A stretch of 64,000 bases of DNA from Metallyticus violacea (taxonomy: Eukaryota > Arthropoda > Insecta > Mantodea > Metallyticidae): the NCBI GenBank assembly GCA_030762175.1, contig CM060846.1:186426041-186490040 (forward strand), read 5' to 3'. A model generated the notes under the pieces. The model was not told the origin of the DNA. It saw only the letters and a program-made list of their open reading frames with translations, and ran no database searches. Shown here piece after piece: positions 1 through 11,418 of this stretch. Within the stretch, counting starts at the first letter, position 1. Each line of letters begins with the position of its first letter. The position numbers were made by a program, and so were the translations under genes.

Positions 1-1991
1 GATGGAAGAGCACTAATTCTCTCTATCAGGCAGCTTCCCAATTATTCTGGGTGGACTCCGTTCAGGTCTTCCCGAGTTTATAAACAAACTGTTAATAAGG
101 TACTAGGATATAAACCCTCCCGTCCATTTGTCAGCAACGCTAACCATCAGAACGAGGGTGTGTCCAATGATTTGTCACTGCTAATTTTAATATTTTCCTA
201 AATTAATTTGGATCAGTAGGGTTTTTCTTTTACCTTTCCATGTAACTATAAAAAAAATGTCTATCAATGTTGTAAGAATCACCATTGTAATAGGAGTAAA
301 CATTATTATATTGTTTCATAATTCAGTTTTAGCGCTTAAATGATTTTAACCCATTTCCTAATTTAATGAGATTCCTTGTGTCTCTTATTTCTCACAGTCG
401 CATCAGTAGGATGTTGCAAAAAATATTATTTAAAATTAGTAAACCTTTTCTCTTATAGTTCAATACCTAATTCATCACTTATGCACAATTATTAACAGAT
501 AAATTGATAACATGAAATAAAATTTACACATTCGTTATAAATTTACTGCAGGCATTACATCAGATTACATCTAATTCAAATTTATTTGTGGCATCATGTC
601 AGAAATGACTGGATAAACAGGCAACTGGGGCTGTAAGCCATACTGTATTAGGAATAAATGTAGCCAACTCAATTCAATGTTTACTAAGCTTAGGAATTGT
701 ACTGGAACGCTTTGATTTACATTTTCAATGAAACTTAAATACAGTGCTCAAAAAGTAGCCACTATCATTACGCACAGCATTACATATTTTAAATTAGATC
801 CCCATAGATATCACGGGTGTAGACGTTGATTTAAAAAGAACAGTTCAATTTTACCAATTTTTGTTGCGGGTTCCCCTTCAGTAACATGTATCAAATAACT
901 TATTTTATGATTGTTACATCCCAGATTAAAAATCACTACCCCAGGGCTGAATTCAGTTTAAATTATTTTGAAAATAATTTCAAAATCACTCCTTTTAATC
1001 AAAAAGATGCCTATATTCATTTATTAAATTATACTCTACAACTTGGTTCCAATTTACCGTAATTATTAAGAGTAAGATAATTGTTTTCAGGAATTTTTTC
1101 ATTGTGCTTTCCTTAATTAGTAAAAAACAAACAATCACATTCTTCTCCATCATCATGTATAATATTGTCCTTAAGAGATAATTTGCATATCTCCACTCAT
1201 ACCTCATGGTTCACAGCACATATCTTCTCGGTTAGTAACTTTACGTTTAATAGCGATCTTAATTATCCACAGGAGAAATATCAAAATAAAAAAGAAACAT
1301 TTAAAGTGTAAACTATTATATATTCACTGTAAATTTAGTACCTGGTTTTATTCTTGAAATCAAAATTTGTTGAATGCCTTTCACAAATAACAGTGATGTG
1401 TTGCTAGACTTCTCAAAAAATTTCAGCACTTTACAGCCTCCTTATACATTTTGAACAATCGTTCACGCAACCGGTTTTGTGGGGTGCGGCATGATGGGGA
1501 GCGGGATGCTACGTTGGCAGTGTGCTACTGGCCCAAATTTTCAACAAACACTGAAACCTCGCACTGCCGCTGCATAGCTCTCCTGGCTAGTCTCGCATTC
1601 GCGTCAAGCAATGCAAACCATCTAGCTGTAGTTTCCTATATGAAATTTTTTTGTTTCAATTTACGTACATCCGATATTTTTTAATTATTATTTTTTTTTT
1701 TTTTCATTGATAGAATCCTATGCCACCATTTTGTTCAGAAATTTAGTATTAAATGTGTATTTGTTTGATCAGTCTTGCATTATTAAGAACAATGCTTAAA
1801 TCCTGATTATTGTTTCATGCTAGAATTTAAAATATTTTCATGAACATTGTTTCTCTTTTAAGAACTGCTTTCTACTAAGATTTATTGATACATTGCAGTT
1901 TAACATTGATATATATATATATATATATATTATATATTAAGAACCTCTTTCTTCTAAGATTTATTGACACATTGCAGTTTAACATTGATAT

Positions 1992-2039
<48 letters not shown>

Positions 2040-2230
2040 GCTAACTCCAATGCTAACTTCCAATAACTATGACTTCTATCATGTGACCACTTATACGTCC
2101 ATGATTTGACAAGAATACTTACTAATAGAATTTCTTGTCACAAAACAAGAAGAGCGAAATGTCGCAGTTGTTATTGCGTGAAGAAAGAGACTAACTAGAG
2201 TGTGTATTACATTTTCTAACAATTCGTTCC
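1..2230. other. AT-rich non-coding DNA with older repeats
   Basis: No convincing gene. Positions about 890-1070 resemble 6620-6800, and the G+C-richer stretch about 1470-1620 resembles 7830-7910, so this is one arm of an old duplicated or repeated block. Two AT-dinucleotide tracts (about 1907-1936 and 1990-2035) are embedded in near-identical copies of a short sequence ending in ACATTGATAT. Confidence 0.6.
1990..2035. repeat. (AT)n microsatellite
   Basis: Perfect AT dinucleotide run. A shorter one lies at about 1907-1936. The low-complexity frame through it is not a gene. Confidence 0.95.
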
Positions 2231-2236
2231 TGTGAT

Positions 2237-2918
2237 ATGGCTGAATACAGGGATGATGCTACCGAAAGCAGGAAAAATAGAATAGTCGATGATCCTTGTG
2301 TATACAACTTTTAAGCGATCGAACGAAAATTGTAAATACATTTTATCTGGAAATGTATATTATGGGGTGTGCGTATAGGAGAAGCTTGTCTTGTGGATCA
2401 CTTGACAAGATGCAAGGAAAAATACGCCGACAAGCAATTGATGATAAACAGAGGGATCAGAAGAGCACAAAGAATGTTTACCTGCTCATAGTGAGGCTTA
2501 CAAAGAGGACAAACCACATCAGAGCACTGGTGGCTACCGTAAAGGAAGTAAGAACGTAAGCGCTGGAGAGGAAATACGTAAAGCTAGTGTTGACATTCCA
2601 TTGGAAAGTTTGACTTTCGAAGCCAAGAATGAACTACTAGCGACAATTTGTGACGTGAAGTGTGAATTCTCCGGCAAGCCTTGTAGAAAAGCGGTGAGAT
2701 GCGTCTGGCATACAGAGGAACATAGCATGGCTCTTCGAACGTCTGTTCTTAATACTCCAGTGAAGCAGGCTACTGAAGACGTTCCCAACACTTCTTCTGG
2801 GCATTGTGCAGAACGTGCTATGGACGATGGCAGCTCCTCGTCTCCAGAATTTGACATTAAGAATTTGTTTTTGTGGGAATCGGAAGGAGAGGGGGATGAA
2901 CAGAGGGATGCATTTTGA
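2237..2918 (+). pseudogene. CHHC zinc-finger (GTSF1-like?) gene relic, copy 1
   Basis: A coding-like stretch opens with an ATG at 2237 (MAEYRDDATES). It reads a Cys-Val-Tyr-Asn segment, then after frame breaks HLTRCKEKY, and then a long open tail from about 2450 to the stop at 2918 with CEFSGKPCRKAVRCVW and an acidic, serine-rich C-terminus. C-x-Y-N followed by H-L-x-R-C-K is the spacing style of CHHC zinc fingers found in GTSF1/asterix piRNA cofactors and U11-48K. That family link is inference from pattern only. At least one stop (about 2311) and frame changes interrupt it. A second, more damaged copy lies at 33550-34065. The tail is conserved in frame between the copies (SGKPCRK, PVKQATEDV, SNTSSG, AMDDGS), which supports former coding. 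It could instead be another small Cys/His protein. Confidence 0.4.
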
Positions 2919-4390
2919 AAAGCATTCATTGCATATTTATAACGTTAGTACATCAGGAAGTGGCAGAATCTGAGTGCTTTAATATTGTATGTCCACATTT
3001 ATCTATGTTCAGCAACTTAGATTAATTGAACATTTATACAATGTTTATTTTCAATTAAAGATGGTGCATAAATTATTGTATATAATATATAAATGAGGAG
3101 AATAATGGCAGATACAATTAGAAGGCTATCTTGAGTTAGAGGATTAGTTTATTCATAAACTTTAATAAAACTTCTGCTTTATAACACAAATCCATACATT
3201 CATAGAATGCAACTCGTTCATACCTTTACGATGATAACGGAAGCATTTAGCTATACGTAGACTGCATTAATTTTTCATCCAAACCGTTAGAGTGCTAATG
3301 TCTTCATTCTTGGTTTTTCAGAAGAAAGGACGAAGATGTCATTTCCTGAATAGATGGACCACAAAAGTCATTTGTTTTGTTTATATTAGATGACAATATT
3401 TTTGAAATGTATATGACTTCCAAAAAAATTACATATGCACAAATCATTTGTAACAGAGTTTAATTTTATAACATCTTTAGTGGCTTACCAAATTCGTTGC
3501 TCACATATATTTAAGCCTTACAACCAGGCCTACAAAACGCTGAAGAATAACTTGTTTCATCAACAGTTACCTCATTGCAGCAATTTAAATAATAGGACTA
3601 CAAGTAATTTATTTTACTTCAAGGTAGAGTTAACTGGAAGGTGAACAAAGATTGCATTATAGATAAAATGCACCTGTTTTGACCTTGTAATAATCTAATT
3701 AAGAAAATTGAATGATGAGCCAAACTACATAATCTCATTTCTCCACTTACTTGTTTATTATATGCAGAACTGGTTCCAAGTACCATGATGCAACCAACAT
3801 ATTTTGTAAGATCATTTTATGTTATATGTACCAGTATTCAATGTTAATAATAGTATTAACAATGATTATGATTATAATGATGATAATAATAATCAAAATC
3901 GATGTTGATGATGATGATCAGAATGGAAATGCCTATAATATTTTTTTCATATTTCTCATTGAAATGAAAAAGTGAATATTTGAAGATGTGACCTGAAGTT
4001 CACATTACATACCTCACTTATATCTTACCATATCTTGATAGATGTAAATAGAAAATAATATGTAATCCAGCTCGGGATATATATAATATGTATTGCAGTA
4101 TATTGTGTAATTAATGCCGATTATATTTTTTTAAACATTTATAAGCATGTCATCAGTTAATATTAGTGTTTTTTACAATCTATGAATTCCTATTATTAGC
4201 ATTAATGATTATAAATAACTTATTTCACTAAGGAATGTTCATAACGCTTGCACATCCTCCATTTATGTATGCTATTAGGGAGTATTATTAAAGTTTGGTA
4301 CATATGTGTCAAGGTAATTTTTCATAAATCTTTAATCAATTTCTTTTAACTAGAATAGCTAATTTGAAATTGTGCAGTTAAACCAATTAT

Positions 4391-4600
4391 TTAATTGCAA
4401 TCATAGTATAATAGAGATGAACTAACCACATTTATTGCTCCACTTACTTGTCTATAAATTTTGAATAAGTTCCACAAACACTCCTTGCCATCATCAGCTA
4501 GAAAGTCAAATACTGGATACTTTATTATTCTGTGGGAATGAATATTCTGCTCTGGTGGAGGTGTGATGAACTTAACGTTCATGTTTTCATTTCCTCATGT
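4391..4600 (-). mobile_element. Penelope-like element 3' tail fragment
   Basis: The minus-strand frame reads VKFITPPPEQNIHSH followed by a short tail. It matches the tails at 9330-9512 (minus), 26089-26289 (plus) and about 36010-36170 (minus). The copy next to 25880-26040 follows directly on a GIY-YIG-like segment, which ties this tail to Penelope-like elements. The end nearest 4420 carries the TTATTGCTCCACTTACTTGT terminus shared by the palindromic repeats elsewhere in the window. Confidence 0.55.
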
Positions 4601-5469
4601 AAGACATTTTGCTAAAGAAATATTTGGGCAGAGTGATCAGATAAATAAAAGGTTTTTAACATGGTGGTAAATTCTGTTTGGTCATTGTTTGAGATGGTGT
4701 AATCAATAGAAGTTTTAGACTTATTGGTAATTATTGTTGCTTCAGAAATTGCATCATTTAAATTAAATTCACCTATGAAATTTAAAACATTACCCTTGCA
4801 ACTGGCATCGAAAAAATGAACATTATAAACCCTTACATTGATTGCATTTGTTGCAGGTTTACTAATAGCTTTATCTCATAACAAATATATTTTATTTGAT
4901 ATATATACATATTTCTTTGGGAGGTCTATCTAGCATTCTCCAATAATCTATTAAGTTCAAAATCATTGTCTGAAATGAAAATGTTAATGAACGTAATAAG
5001 TGGGCAATGTAGCTGCTTTCAAGATGTTCAATATTTGAGAAGATTAACAGATTTGGCACTCTGAAGAATCTTGTTTCAGAAGCATTCACATATGCCTATA
5101 TTTATGTGATATTCATAAACATCATATACAGGCTGATATTAAGTCTTTTAAATGGTTTGCTTAAATATGAAATATGGGTAACCACACACAACTTATTATG
5201 TAGTTTCAAAATGAATATAAAGATCTTAAAAATTTAGTTCCAAGCTTATAGTATAGTGAATGAGACTTAAAAATTAATTCAGAATGATAAAAAATCATGG
5301 TTTTTAAGAAAGGAAACAAACTCAGAAATAGATGAAAAATGATGCATTGATAATACTGAATTTTAAGTACAAAATAGATTTGTATATCTACAGGTAAGGC
5401 TGGGAGCTGATAGGAGATGGAGGGACCAGATAAAAATGTGATATACATCTAAAAATTATTTTTTTCCTT

Positions 5470-6600
5470 AGGTAATAATGTGAAGCCAGATATTTCTTTT
5501 ATTTACAGTGAATATTTTTTCTCCTGAGACATAGATAAGTAGACAATTATTTCCTTTTTTCTAAAGTAAGAATAGGCAGCCAATTTTATTCCTCCTCCTA
5601 TTTTTTTCTAAGGTAAATATATTCTCTTGAAGCAATGATTGATGACCTTATATTTTGATTCGGTTATAAGGCAATTATAAGCAGAAATATTTTTGAGTTT
5701 TTTGTTTTTCTTCTTAGAATATTTTATGGGCCAACTTTCTGTTATCTAAGACAAGGATAAGTGAGCTTTTTTTTTTTAAAATGGGGATAAGCACTTGAAA
5801 TGGAAATTAATTCTGGGGAAATGAGGGCTGCCAATTACTTTATTCATGTTTTACAAATGAAACACATTTAGCAGAATATTTTTTTTCCTAAGGCAAAAAT
5901 GGGAAGCCAAATAATTAATTATTTATTTCTAAGGAAAAGATCCACAGCCAAATTTATATTTTCTCTTGAATCTATGATTGTAACCAATTGTCATTAGTAG
6001 TTTTTTTCTAAGACAGAAAGAAACAGAGAGAGGAAAATTTTTTTTATTCCTCTTGCGGCAATGATGGCAGAAAATTGTATAATTTTTTTTCCTTAAGCAA
6101 GAATAACCAGCCAACAAAATAAAAAAGTATTTTGAGCTAGTATTCAGAATACAAATTTTTTTTATATTTTCTTAGGTAAAACTGACTATGGAATATTTTA
6201 TTTAGTTTAATAGTACTGAAGAAGGGATAGTCAATGAGTTATTTTATTTCTCTTCTAAAGCCACAAAAAGTGATCAGAAAAGGTGTCAATCTCCTGATGA
6301 TGGGCAGCAAACTATGTTCTTTATCTATGCCAAGGGTAGGCCGCCAAGAGAAAAAACAATTCCTGAGGGAATAATGGAAGCCAAATAATTTATTGTTTTT
6401 CAATGGCAATTATAGGCAGCTGAAAAAAAGAAATTCTTGAGGTAATGTTAGACAGCCATTTTCATTTTTTTTAAAAGATGAAGTAGGCAGCCAAAAAGTG
6501 GTTTTTTTGGAGGCAATGATTTGCACCCAACCATTTCATTATTTTATCTAAGTAAAAATATGTAAGCAATTTTATACATTTTCTTTTATTTCCTTAGTTC
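5470..6600. repeat. Degenerate minisatellite-like array 1
   Basis: About twenty diverged units of the type CTAAGGCAATGATGGGCAGCC separated by T-rich spacers, roughly 40-60 bp apart. Units around 6230-6600 align one for one with 28715-29090, so the two arrays derive from a common duplicated array rather than separate expansion. No gene is seen. Confidence 0.7.
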
Positions 6601-6619
6601 AAATTTCAGTTAAGGGTTT

Positions 6620-8330
6620 CTTTTAGGTAACATTCAACAAAGAACTTATTTTATGATTGTTACATCCCTGATATCACAGAGCTGAAACCAGTTTTAATTA
6701 TTTTGAAAATAATTTTTATCATTAAATGCATTTATCAACAATTAGCTTATTATGATTTTTATATTATACTGCATAACTTGGTTGCAGTTTACCTGAATAA
6801 TTTATGAATTGAATGTATTTATTTATAATTAATAATACAACAGGCTTCCACATTACTCTTTTAACATACAGCCATACAAAAAATTACAATCATAGTCACT
6901 CTAGTAAATCTTCCCAATTTGCTGTGTAACCAAGTGGCCTGAATAGTTATACCCTTGTGGTTACTGAATTATCAGGCAACTTACATTTACAAAATTAGCT
7001 CATACAAAAACCAGTTTAAATTATGTTGTTTGTTATTTGCTTCCTGAATTCTTCCTTATTTTCTTCAACCATTTCCTTTTAATCTTAACTAAATAATTCC
7101 CAATCTCCAAGATTTTCTACCTTATGTTCATATTTACCAACTTGTTTTCCCTTATCTGTATTCATAAGTTATCTCAATTATATGTTTTGCTTTCATTTCT
7201 TTAGTTTCTCTACATTCCACAATTGCATGTCAGTAGCTATCTTGCATTCCACACATCAGACTTGCTCTATAATTAATCTGCATCTTATTCCTTTAAGATT
7301 CACTGCACCTAGCCTGGTCCATGGAATTCTTGCCCTTGTCCACCTGTCACCTTTATTCACCTAATTCTCTCTATCCCATATTTTCTTTAACCCCCTAAAA
7401 CACCTAATTACCTTTTTACTACCCAAACTAACTAAAATCTCCTGTCTTTGCATATCATCAATTCTTTGTTTAATTTTTCTCCAAAAGCATCTTTCTTTAC
7501 TTTCTCTATCATGCCACAGCATACCCAAGTCAATTTTTGCCATAATCTGATTGATTGTAAAACCTTAATTATTTCCTCCCCTCAGTTTCTGTCATGTCCC
7601 TTGACAGTGTTACAAAATATAATTCCCTTCTAAATTGTTAATCCTAAACCAATAATTCAGAGTACTTACCATTATTTTTCTTTTTCTGCCTACTCTACCT
7701 AATTCAGCTTATGCAACCTTATTTGGCCAGGATTTTGGTAGGCCCATAATTGTTTTGCAGAAATTCCTGAGAATCAAGCATACACTTAGATCTGCATCTG
7801 GTAATTATTTTCTATTCAGCTGGTTTTATGGCATACAGCTGGGGTGCTAGGCCGGCTTTTGAGTTGGATGTGTGCTGCTTGATCAAAATTTCAACACACA
7901 GCTTCCATGTATACATAATTGATACTTAACCTTCACTGCTTGGGATAATATTATCATATAACTATTCCACTTGTAACGATTGTATTCTAATGAAAACATA
8001 GGTTACATAGACCAATTGGTCTCAACTTTGTCTTAAGAGTGTATTGCAATCATTATGGACAGATAGATGAAAGAGAAAAAAAGGAAAAATAAAAAAAAAA
8101 ATGGAAAAAATTCAAATTTTGTAGACTTATAACCAGGGCTACACACTCTGAAGGTTACTTTTTTTTTTATCAACAATTACCTTATAAAAACAATAAAAAC
8201 ATTAGGACTACAAATATTTTTTTGCTCTTCAAGATTTCATTAACTGCAAGAGGAACAAATAAGTACATTATGAATAAAATGTGCCTGTTTTGATATTAAA
8301 ATCATTTAATTATATGTGATGATTATATGA
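6620..8330. other. AT-rich non-coding DNA
   Basis: Positions 6620-6800 repeat 890-1070 and 7830-7910 repeats part of 1470-1620. Otherwise no gene, RNA or clear element is seen. Short open frames at 7182-7633 have no domain character. Confidence 0.6.
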
Positions 8331-8334
8331 TGAG

Positions 8335-8500
8335 TCAAAAAAATATACTTAATGCTTTATTTACTTGTTTATATCATTTTGAACTATTTGTTCGCATCAT
8401 CAGCTAACTGTGCACTGTTTGCTGATGATGGGGAACAAAGTATTTAAGAAACTAGCTCTACATATTACAAACAAGAGGAGCAATAAGAGCATGTCATTGT
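8335..8500. repeat. Palindromic repeat (hairpin terminus family)
   Basis: Inverted arms meet around a CATCATCAGC/GCTGATGATG centre (about 8397-8428). The outer arms carry the TTACTTGTTTAT / ACAAAC-AAG boundary and AGCAATAAGAG. The same palindrome is better preserved at 35045-35262. Confidence 0.6.
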
Positions 8501-8698
8501 ATCAATCATATAGGGATTTTATTATATGATTAGCTCCATTGAACAAGTTCCAATTAATGTTTCTAGATGATAGTCATCATTTAAAACAAGCTCTGTTAAG
8601 AAACAGTTACAAAATCAAATAACCATTATGGAACCAACATAATTTGCATGATCATTGTATGTTTTATGCTGCAGTTTTTGATGTTAATAATATTGATT

Positions 8699-8746
8699 AC
8701 GACGACGACGAAGACGACGACGACGACGACGACGATGATGATGGTT

Positions 8747-8790
<44 letters not shown>
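8699..8790. repeat. (GAC)n/(GAT)n trinucleotide microsatellite
   Basis: A pure run of GAC that changes to GAT repeats. The Asp-rich open frame across it is a by-product of the repeat. Confidence 0.95.
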
Positions 8791-9289
8791 AGAAATATTT
8801 TAAAATTACGTTTATATTTCCCATTGATGTAGTTATAGATTTGGTATAAGCTAAAGTTCACATTATTTACCTCACTTATAGTTTAATATATGCTTAGGAG
8901 ATATAAATAGAACAAAATATGGATGCAATATCACAATATGCATAACATTTATTACAGAAGTAATTGTGTTATTATTCCTTATTGCATTTGTTTAAGCATT
9001 TATAAGCATAGCATCAATTATATTAATGTTTGTGTTGACCTAAGAATTACTGTAAGGAGTAGTAAAGTTTATCAATTACTTATTTCATTAATATATGTTT
9101 ATACTGATTGCACAATCTTCATTTGTGTATGCTATTTGGCAGTATGTATAACAGTATGAAACCTATGTGTTAAGGTACATTTAATAATACTTTAATCAAT
9201 CTTTTTAAACTAGGAATGCTAATTGGAACTTGTACAGTAAATTTAATCATATTAGAAATTATACCATGATTGAGTCGAACAAAATTCAT

Positions 9290-9718
9290 TTATTGCTCCA
9301 CCTACTTGTATATAATTGAAGAACAAGTTTCATGGAATGCTGTTCACATCCTCAGCTAGTAAGTGGACTGCTGGATACTTTGTTATGCTGTGGGAATTTG
9401 TATTCTGCTCTGGAAGAGGTATGATGAACTTAATGTTTATGTTTTCATCCCCGGTAAAGTCAAAGTTTACTAAACTTTCTTTGTATTTGTATATGTACAA
9501 TTTTTTCTCCAAGATGTTAATTCTGTAGGTCTTTGTACTGATTTTGATAAATTAGCTTTATTCCATATGTCTTGGTATTCGGTCCAGAAATGAAATGCTA
9601 CTGCTGATTTCCTTGTTTCCTTACTCTATTTCCTTAAATTTGATATTCCTGAAATGTTCTTCTAACCATGTGCCTATGTTTCTCCTCTTTTCCAATGTAG
9701 ACTTTTTCACTTCCTGAA
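9290..9718 (-). mobile_element. Penelope-like fragment on the left flank of the Polinton
   Basis: On the minus strand the stretch next to 9700 reads CTACATTGGAAAA (Y-I-G-K), then a frame-shifted IGTW-L-E-EH-like segment. This is the second half of a GIY-YIG endonuclease as found in Penelope-like elements. It is followed by the YKYKESLVNF tail and the shared terminus at about 9290. A homologous segment in the opposite orientation lies just beyond the other end of the Polinton (25880-26300). Several frameshifts mean it is dead. Confidence 0.65.
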
Positions 9719-9724
9719 CATCTT
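9719..9724. repeat. Target-site duplication, left (CATCTT)
   Basis: CATCTT directly precedes the element and is repeated exactly at 25588-25593. Six base pairs is the standard Polinton/Maverick duplication length. Confidence 0.95.
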
Positions 9725-10310
9725 AGTAGTATAAGCAGCACTTTATCCCATCCCCTATTTATAGGGTTGGAAAAAAGTTACGCCAAAAAGCAAAAAAAAA
9801 AAAAATTAAAAACTACCCCTAAAATAAAAAACAACCCCTAAAATACAAAACAACCCCTATTTCAAGGCCAACTGAGAAGTCATAAAACCCTCCACCCCCC
9901 TGGGCAACCGCCAGATTAAGATTTTAATGAAAAGCTGCTGCTAAATTGCCGGGGGGGGGGGGTACCTTCTGATTATACATGAGGTGGTAAGCATTTCTCT
10001 TAAAACAGTTACTATATCAGGCAGGAGGACAAGTCCGAGAACTTGTTTCCAAGGAATTTCCTGCAAAGCTACCAGATGTATTACAATGACACATAGCTTG
10101 TCTTTCTTGCGTAGATGTTAGCCTTGGCAAAGCCAATTCAAGATATTTCCTGAAAATGTAGATTTATAAAAAGATTGTGAAATTATACATTTTATCAGAA
10201 TGCAAGTGGAGAAGGTTTCATTAGGTGAGTATAGGATAAATAACAAAACAGGTTTACAAATAATATTTTATTCATCTTTATAATACACAAGCGTCGAGTT
10301 TAACTCGTCA
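9725..10310. repeat. Left terminal inverted repeat
   Basis: About 586 bp matching the reverse complement of 24776-25587. Notable parts are the outer TATAAGCAGCACTTTATCCC segment, an A-rich and C-rich tract with repeated AACCCCTA motifs, and a G homopolymer at about 9951-9962. The inner end reaches into the last codons of the leftmost gene. Compared with the right copy it lacks a SINE-derived segment after the G tract, a 26-27 bp piece near 10000, and a tandem duplication of about 110 bp near 10200. Confidence 0.93.
10267..10272 (-). terminator. Poly(A) signal AATAAA inside the left inverted repeat
   Basis: AATAAA on the minus strand overlaps the TAA stop (10268-10270) of the leftmost gene. 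It is the natural 3' end for the long leftward block. The same signal exists in the right repeat on the plus strand (24814-24819). Confidence 0.6.
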
Positions 10311-10843
10311 CAAATAACATCATAAAGTACAAAACATGAAGTATTTTCTTTAGGAATTACAAAAGTGCTGCTGTCAGAAGCGCTATTAATGTAATCTTTC
10401 ACATCAGGTGTAGCTAATATATACTTTGTCATTTGGTGTTGCAATATATTAGCATTGCACAATAGATAATTTATTTCGTCTAAATTTAAAACAACGTGTT
10501 CTTGTTCACATTGTATTCTGGCACGCTGTCCTTTAATGGAACGTAGGCGAAACGTTTCTTCGATGCATTTGTAAGATTGATCCTTGCTGAGATGTTCCGC
10601 CAATTTTGGTAGATGATTTATTAAAGTTGTGAAATAATGATGGGAAAGCACAACTCTCCCTTGTTTCACTCCGCCAATTTCCACGTGAGCCTCGTAGTTT
10701 CTTCTTTTGTAGAAACCCAAGCTAATGTATCTGGAGAGATGACTGTAGAGAAAGTAGGTTCGGCGATGCAATACAGGTTTCAAATTGGAGATGAACGCTG
10801 GACGTCGACGGAACATCCTGATCTGCTTGCCTCTAGACTTCAT
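10268..10843 (-). CDS. Orphan Polinton protein, possible PC4-like region
   Basis: 191 residues, last gene of the leftward block. The N-terminus is very basic (KSRGKQIRMFRRRP). Residues about 36-85 alternate short beta-like segments and end GGVKQGRVVLSHHYFTTLI followed by a helix. That loosely recalls the PC4/p15 single-strand DNA-binding fold (a G-R/K-x-x-L-S strand, then helix), but no family can be named from this. The remaining half is acidic to neutral with no motif I recognise. The last 14 codons lie in the inverted repeat and recur at 24776-24817, so the gene tail is duplicated at the other end. A TATAAAAA box at 10878-10885 sits 35-42 nt before the ATG, favouring this start and an independent promoter. 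Confidence 0.75.
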   Translation of the reverse strand: MKSRGKQIRMFRRRPAFISNLKPVLHRRTYFLYSHLSRYISLGFYKRRNYEAHVEIGGVKQGRVVLSHHYFTTLINHLPKLAEHLSKDQSYKCIEETFRLRSIKGQRARIQCEQEHVVLNLDEINYLLCNANILQHQMTKYILATPDVKDYINSASDSSTFVIPKENTSCFVLYDVICDELNSTLVYYKDE

Positions 10844-10877
10844 GGCGTAGACTGGTGTCTAGAGGGTACGATTCCTG

Positions 10878-10885
10878 TTTTTATA
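10878..10885 (-). promoter_or_regulatory. TATA box overlapping the upstream gene's stop codon
   Basis: TATAAAAA on the minus strand. The TAA stop of the upstream gene (10881-10883) lies inside it, and the next ATG is 35-42 nt away. The arrangement recurs at 13301-13310 and, nearly, at 18364-18371. Confidence 0.55.
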
Positions 10886-11418
10886 GACCTGAAACAAAAA
10901 ATGCATCATGTCTATTAGAGCTTTCGGAAGGACATCTAATGTTAAGTTTTTTAAGTTTATGATGCTCTAGCCACTTGAACATGGCGTGAGCGTGTTTGCA
11001 TGCACAATGAGAGTTAGAAAATTTGTGACAAGGAAAACCACAGTGCATTTCATGGTATAGATTTTCAGGATTTGGACAATTAAATTCTTTTTCTAGATTA
11101 ATAAAAGTTCTGTCTGTTAGTGCCGAAAGTAGTGCACATTTATCTTCGTTGCAGGCGAATAGCGAGATTTGTCCCGCTACCACCTCCTAGAGGTGTTTTA
11201 AGCATGCTGTAAGGAATGTATCCATCATTGAAATGAATTCCATTTTGACTTTCTTTGTTGTATCCTTCAAATTTATGATTCCAAGGGTATGGACTTGCAA
11301 AATGAAAAGTTTGAACAAAATTTTTGCCAGCAATGGACAATTCCTTTATTATTATTTCCTTGCTGTTGCCCCTGAGGGCCTCAAAGTCCACCACTAGACT
11401 TCCTTCCATTGCAGGCAT
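10881..11418 (-). pseudogene. RNase H-fold-like protein paralogue 1, frameshifted
   Basis: Two overlapping minus-strand frames form one gene. The 5' part (start at 11418 or 11409) reads SLVVDFEALRG, EIIIKELSI, VQTFHFASPYPW, and HFNDGYIPYS. After a one-base frame change around 11176-11192, in a G-rich run, the 3' part reads GQISLFACNE, FINLEKEFNCP, and CHKFSNSHCACKHAHAMFKWL split across its end. The same order appears in the intact paralogue at 13944-14447 (GEVIIKEFSLA, FHGIPWCSGY, GKIYVKG, C-H-x8-C-S-x-A-x-A-x3-W). The D-F-E after a beta strand and the His...Cys-Ala...Ala helix recall motif I and the last helix of DEDD exonucleases. That function is inference. A 3' splice-like TTTTTTCACCGTCAG lies just before the start, overlapping the protease 3' end. 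Confidence 0.65.

Larger units (their letters stand above)
2236..5450. repeat. Duplicated block, copy A
   Basis: Colinear with 33545-37010: the CHHC-like relic, the sequence after it, the downstream ATGATG tracts, the Penelope-like 3' tail (about 4390-4600) and the stretch around 4900-5450 all recur in the same order. Copy A lacks about 270 bp around 3785, where copy B carries a long palindrome. It also lacks the (TAA)n expansion of copy B. Confidence 0.8.

Noticed and set aside
1875..2063. Minus-strand Ile/Tyr-rich frame
   Set aside because: It is a by-product of (AT)n tracts.
4892..5089. A conserved minus-strand frame also present at 36446-36652
   Set aside because: Both lie in the duplicated block; similarity reflects the duplication, and no domain is recognisable.
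5470..6600. CRISPR-like repeat-spacer array
   Set aside because: Units are diverged, spacers are T-rich and not unique in character, spacing varies, and the context is a eukaryotic transposon-rich genome.
8644..8832. Aspartate-rich open frame
   Set aside because: It is the translation of a GAC/GAT microsatellite.
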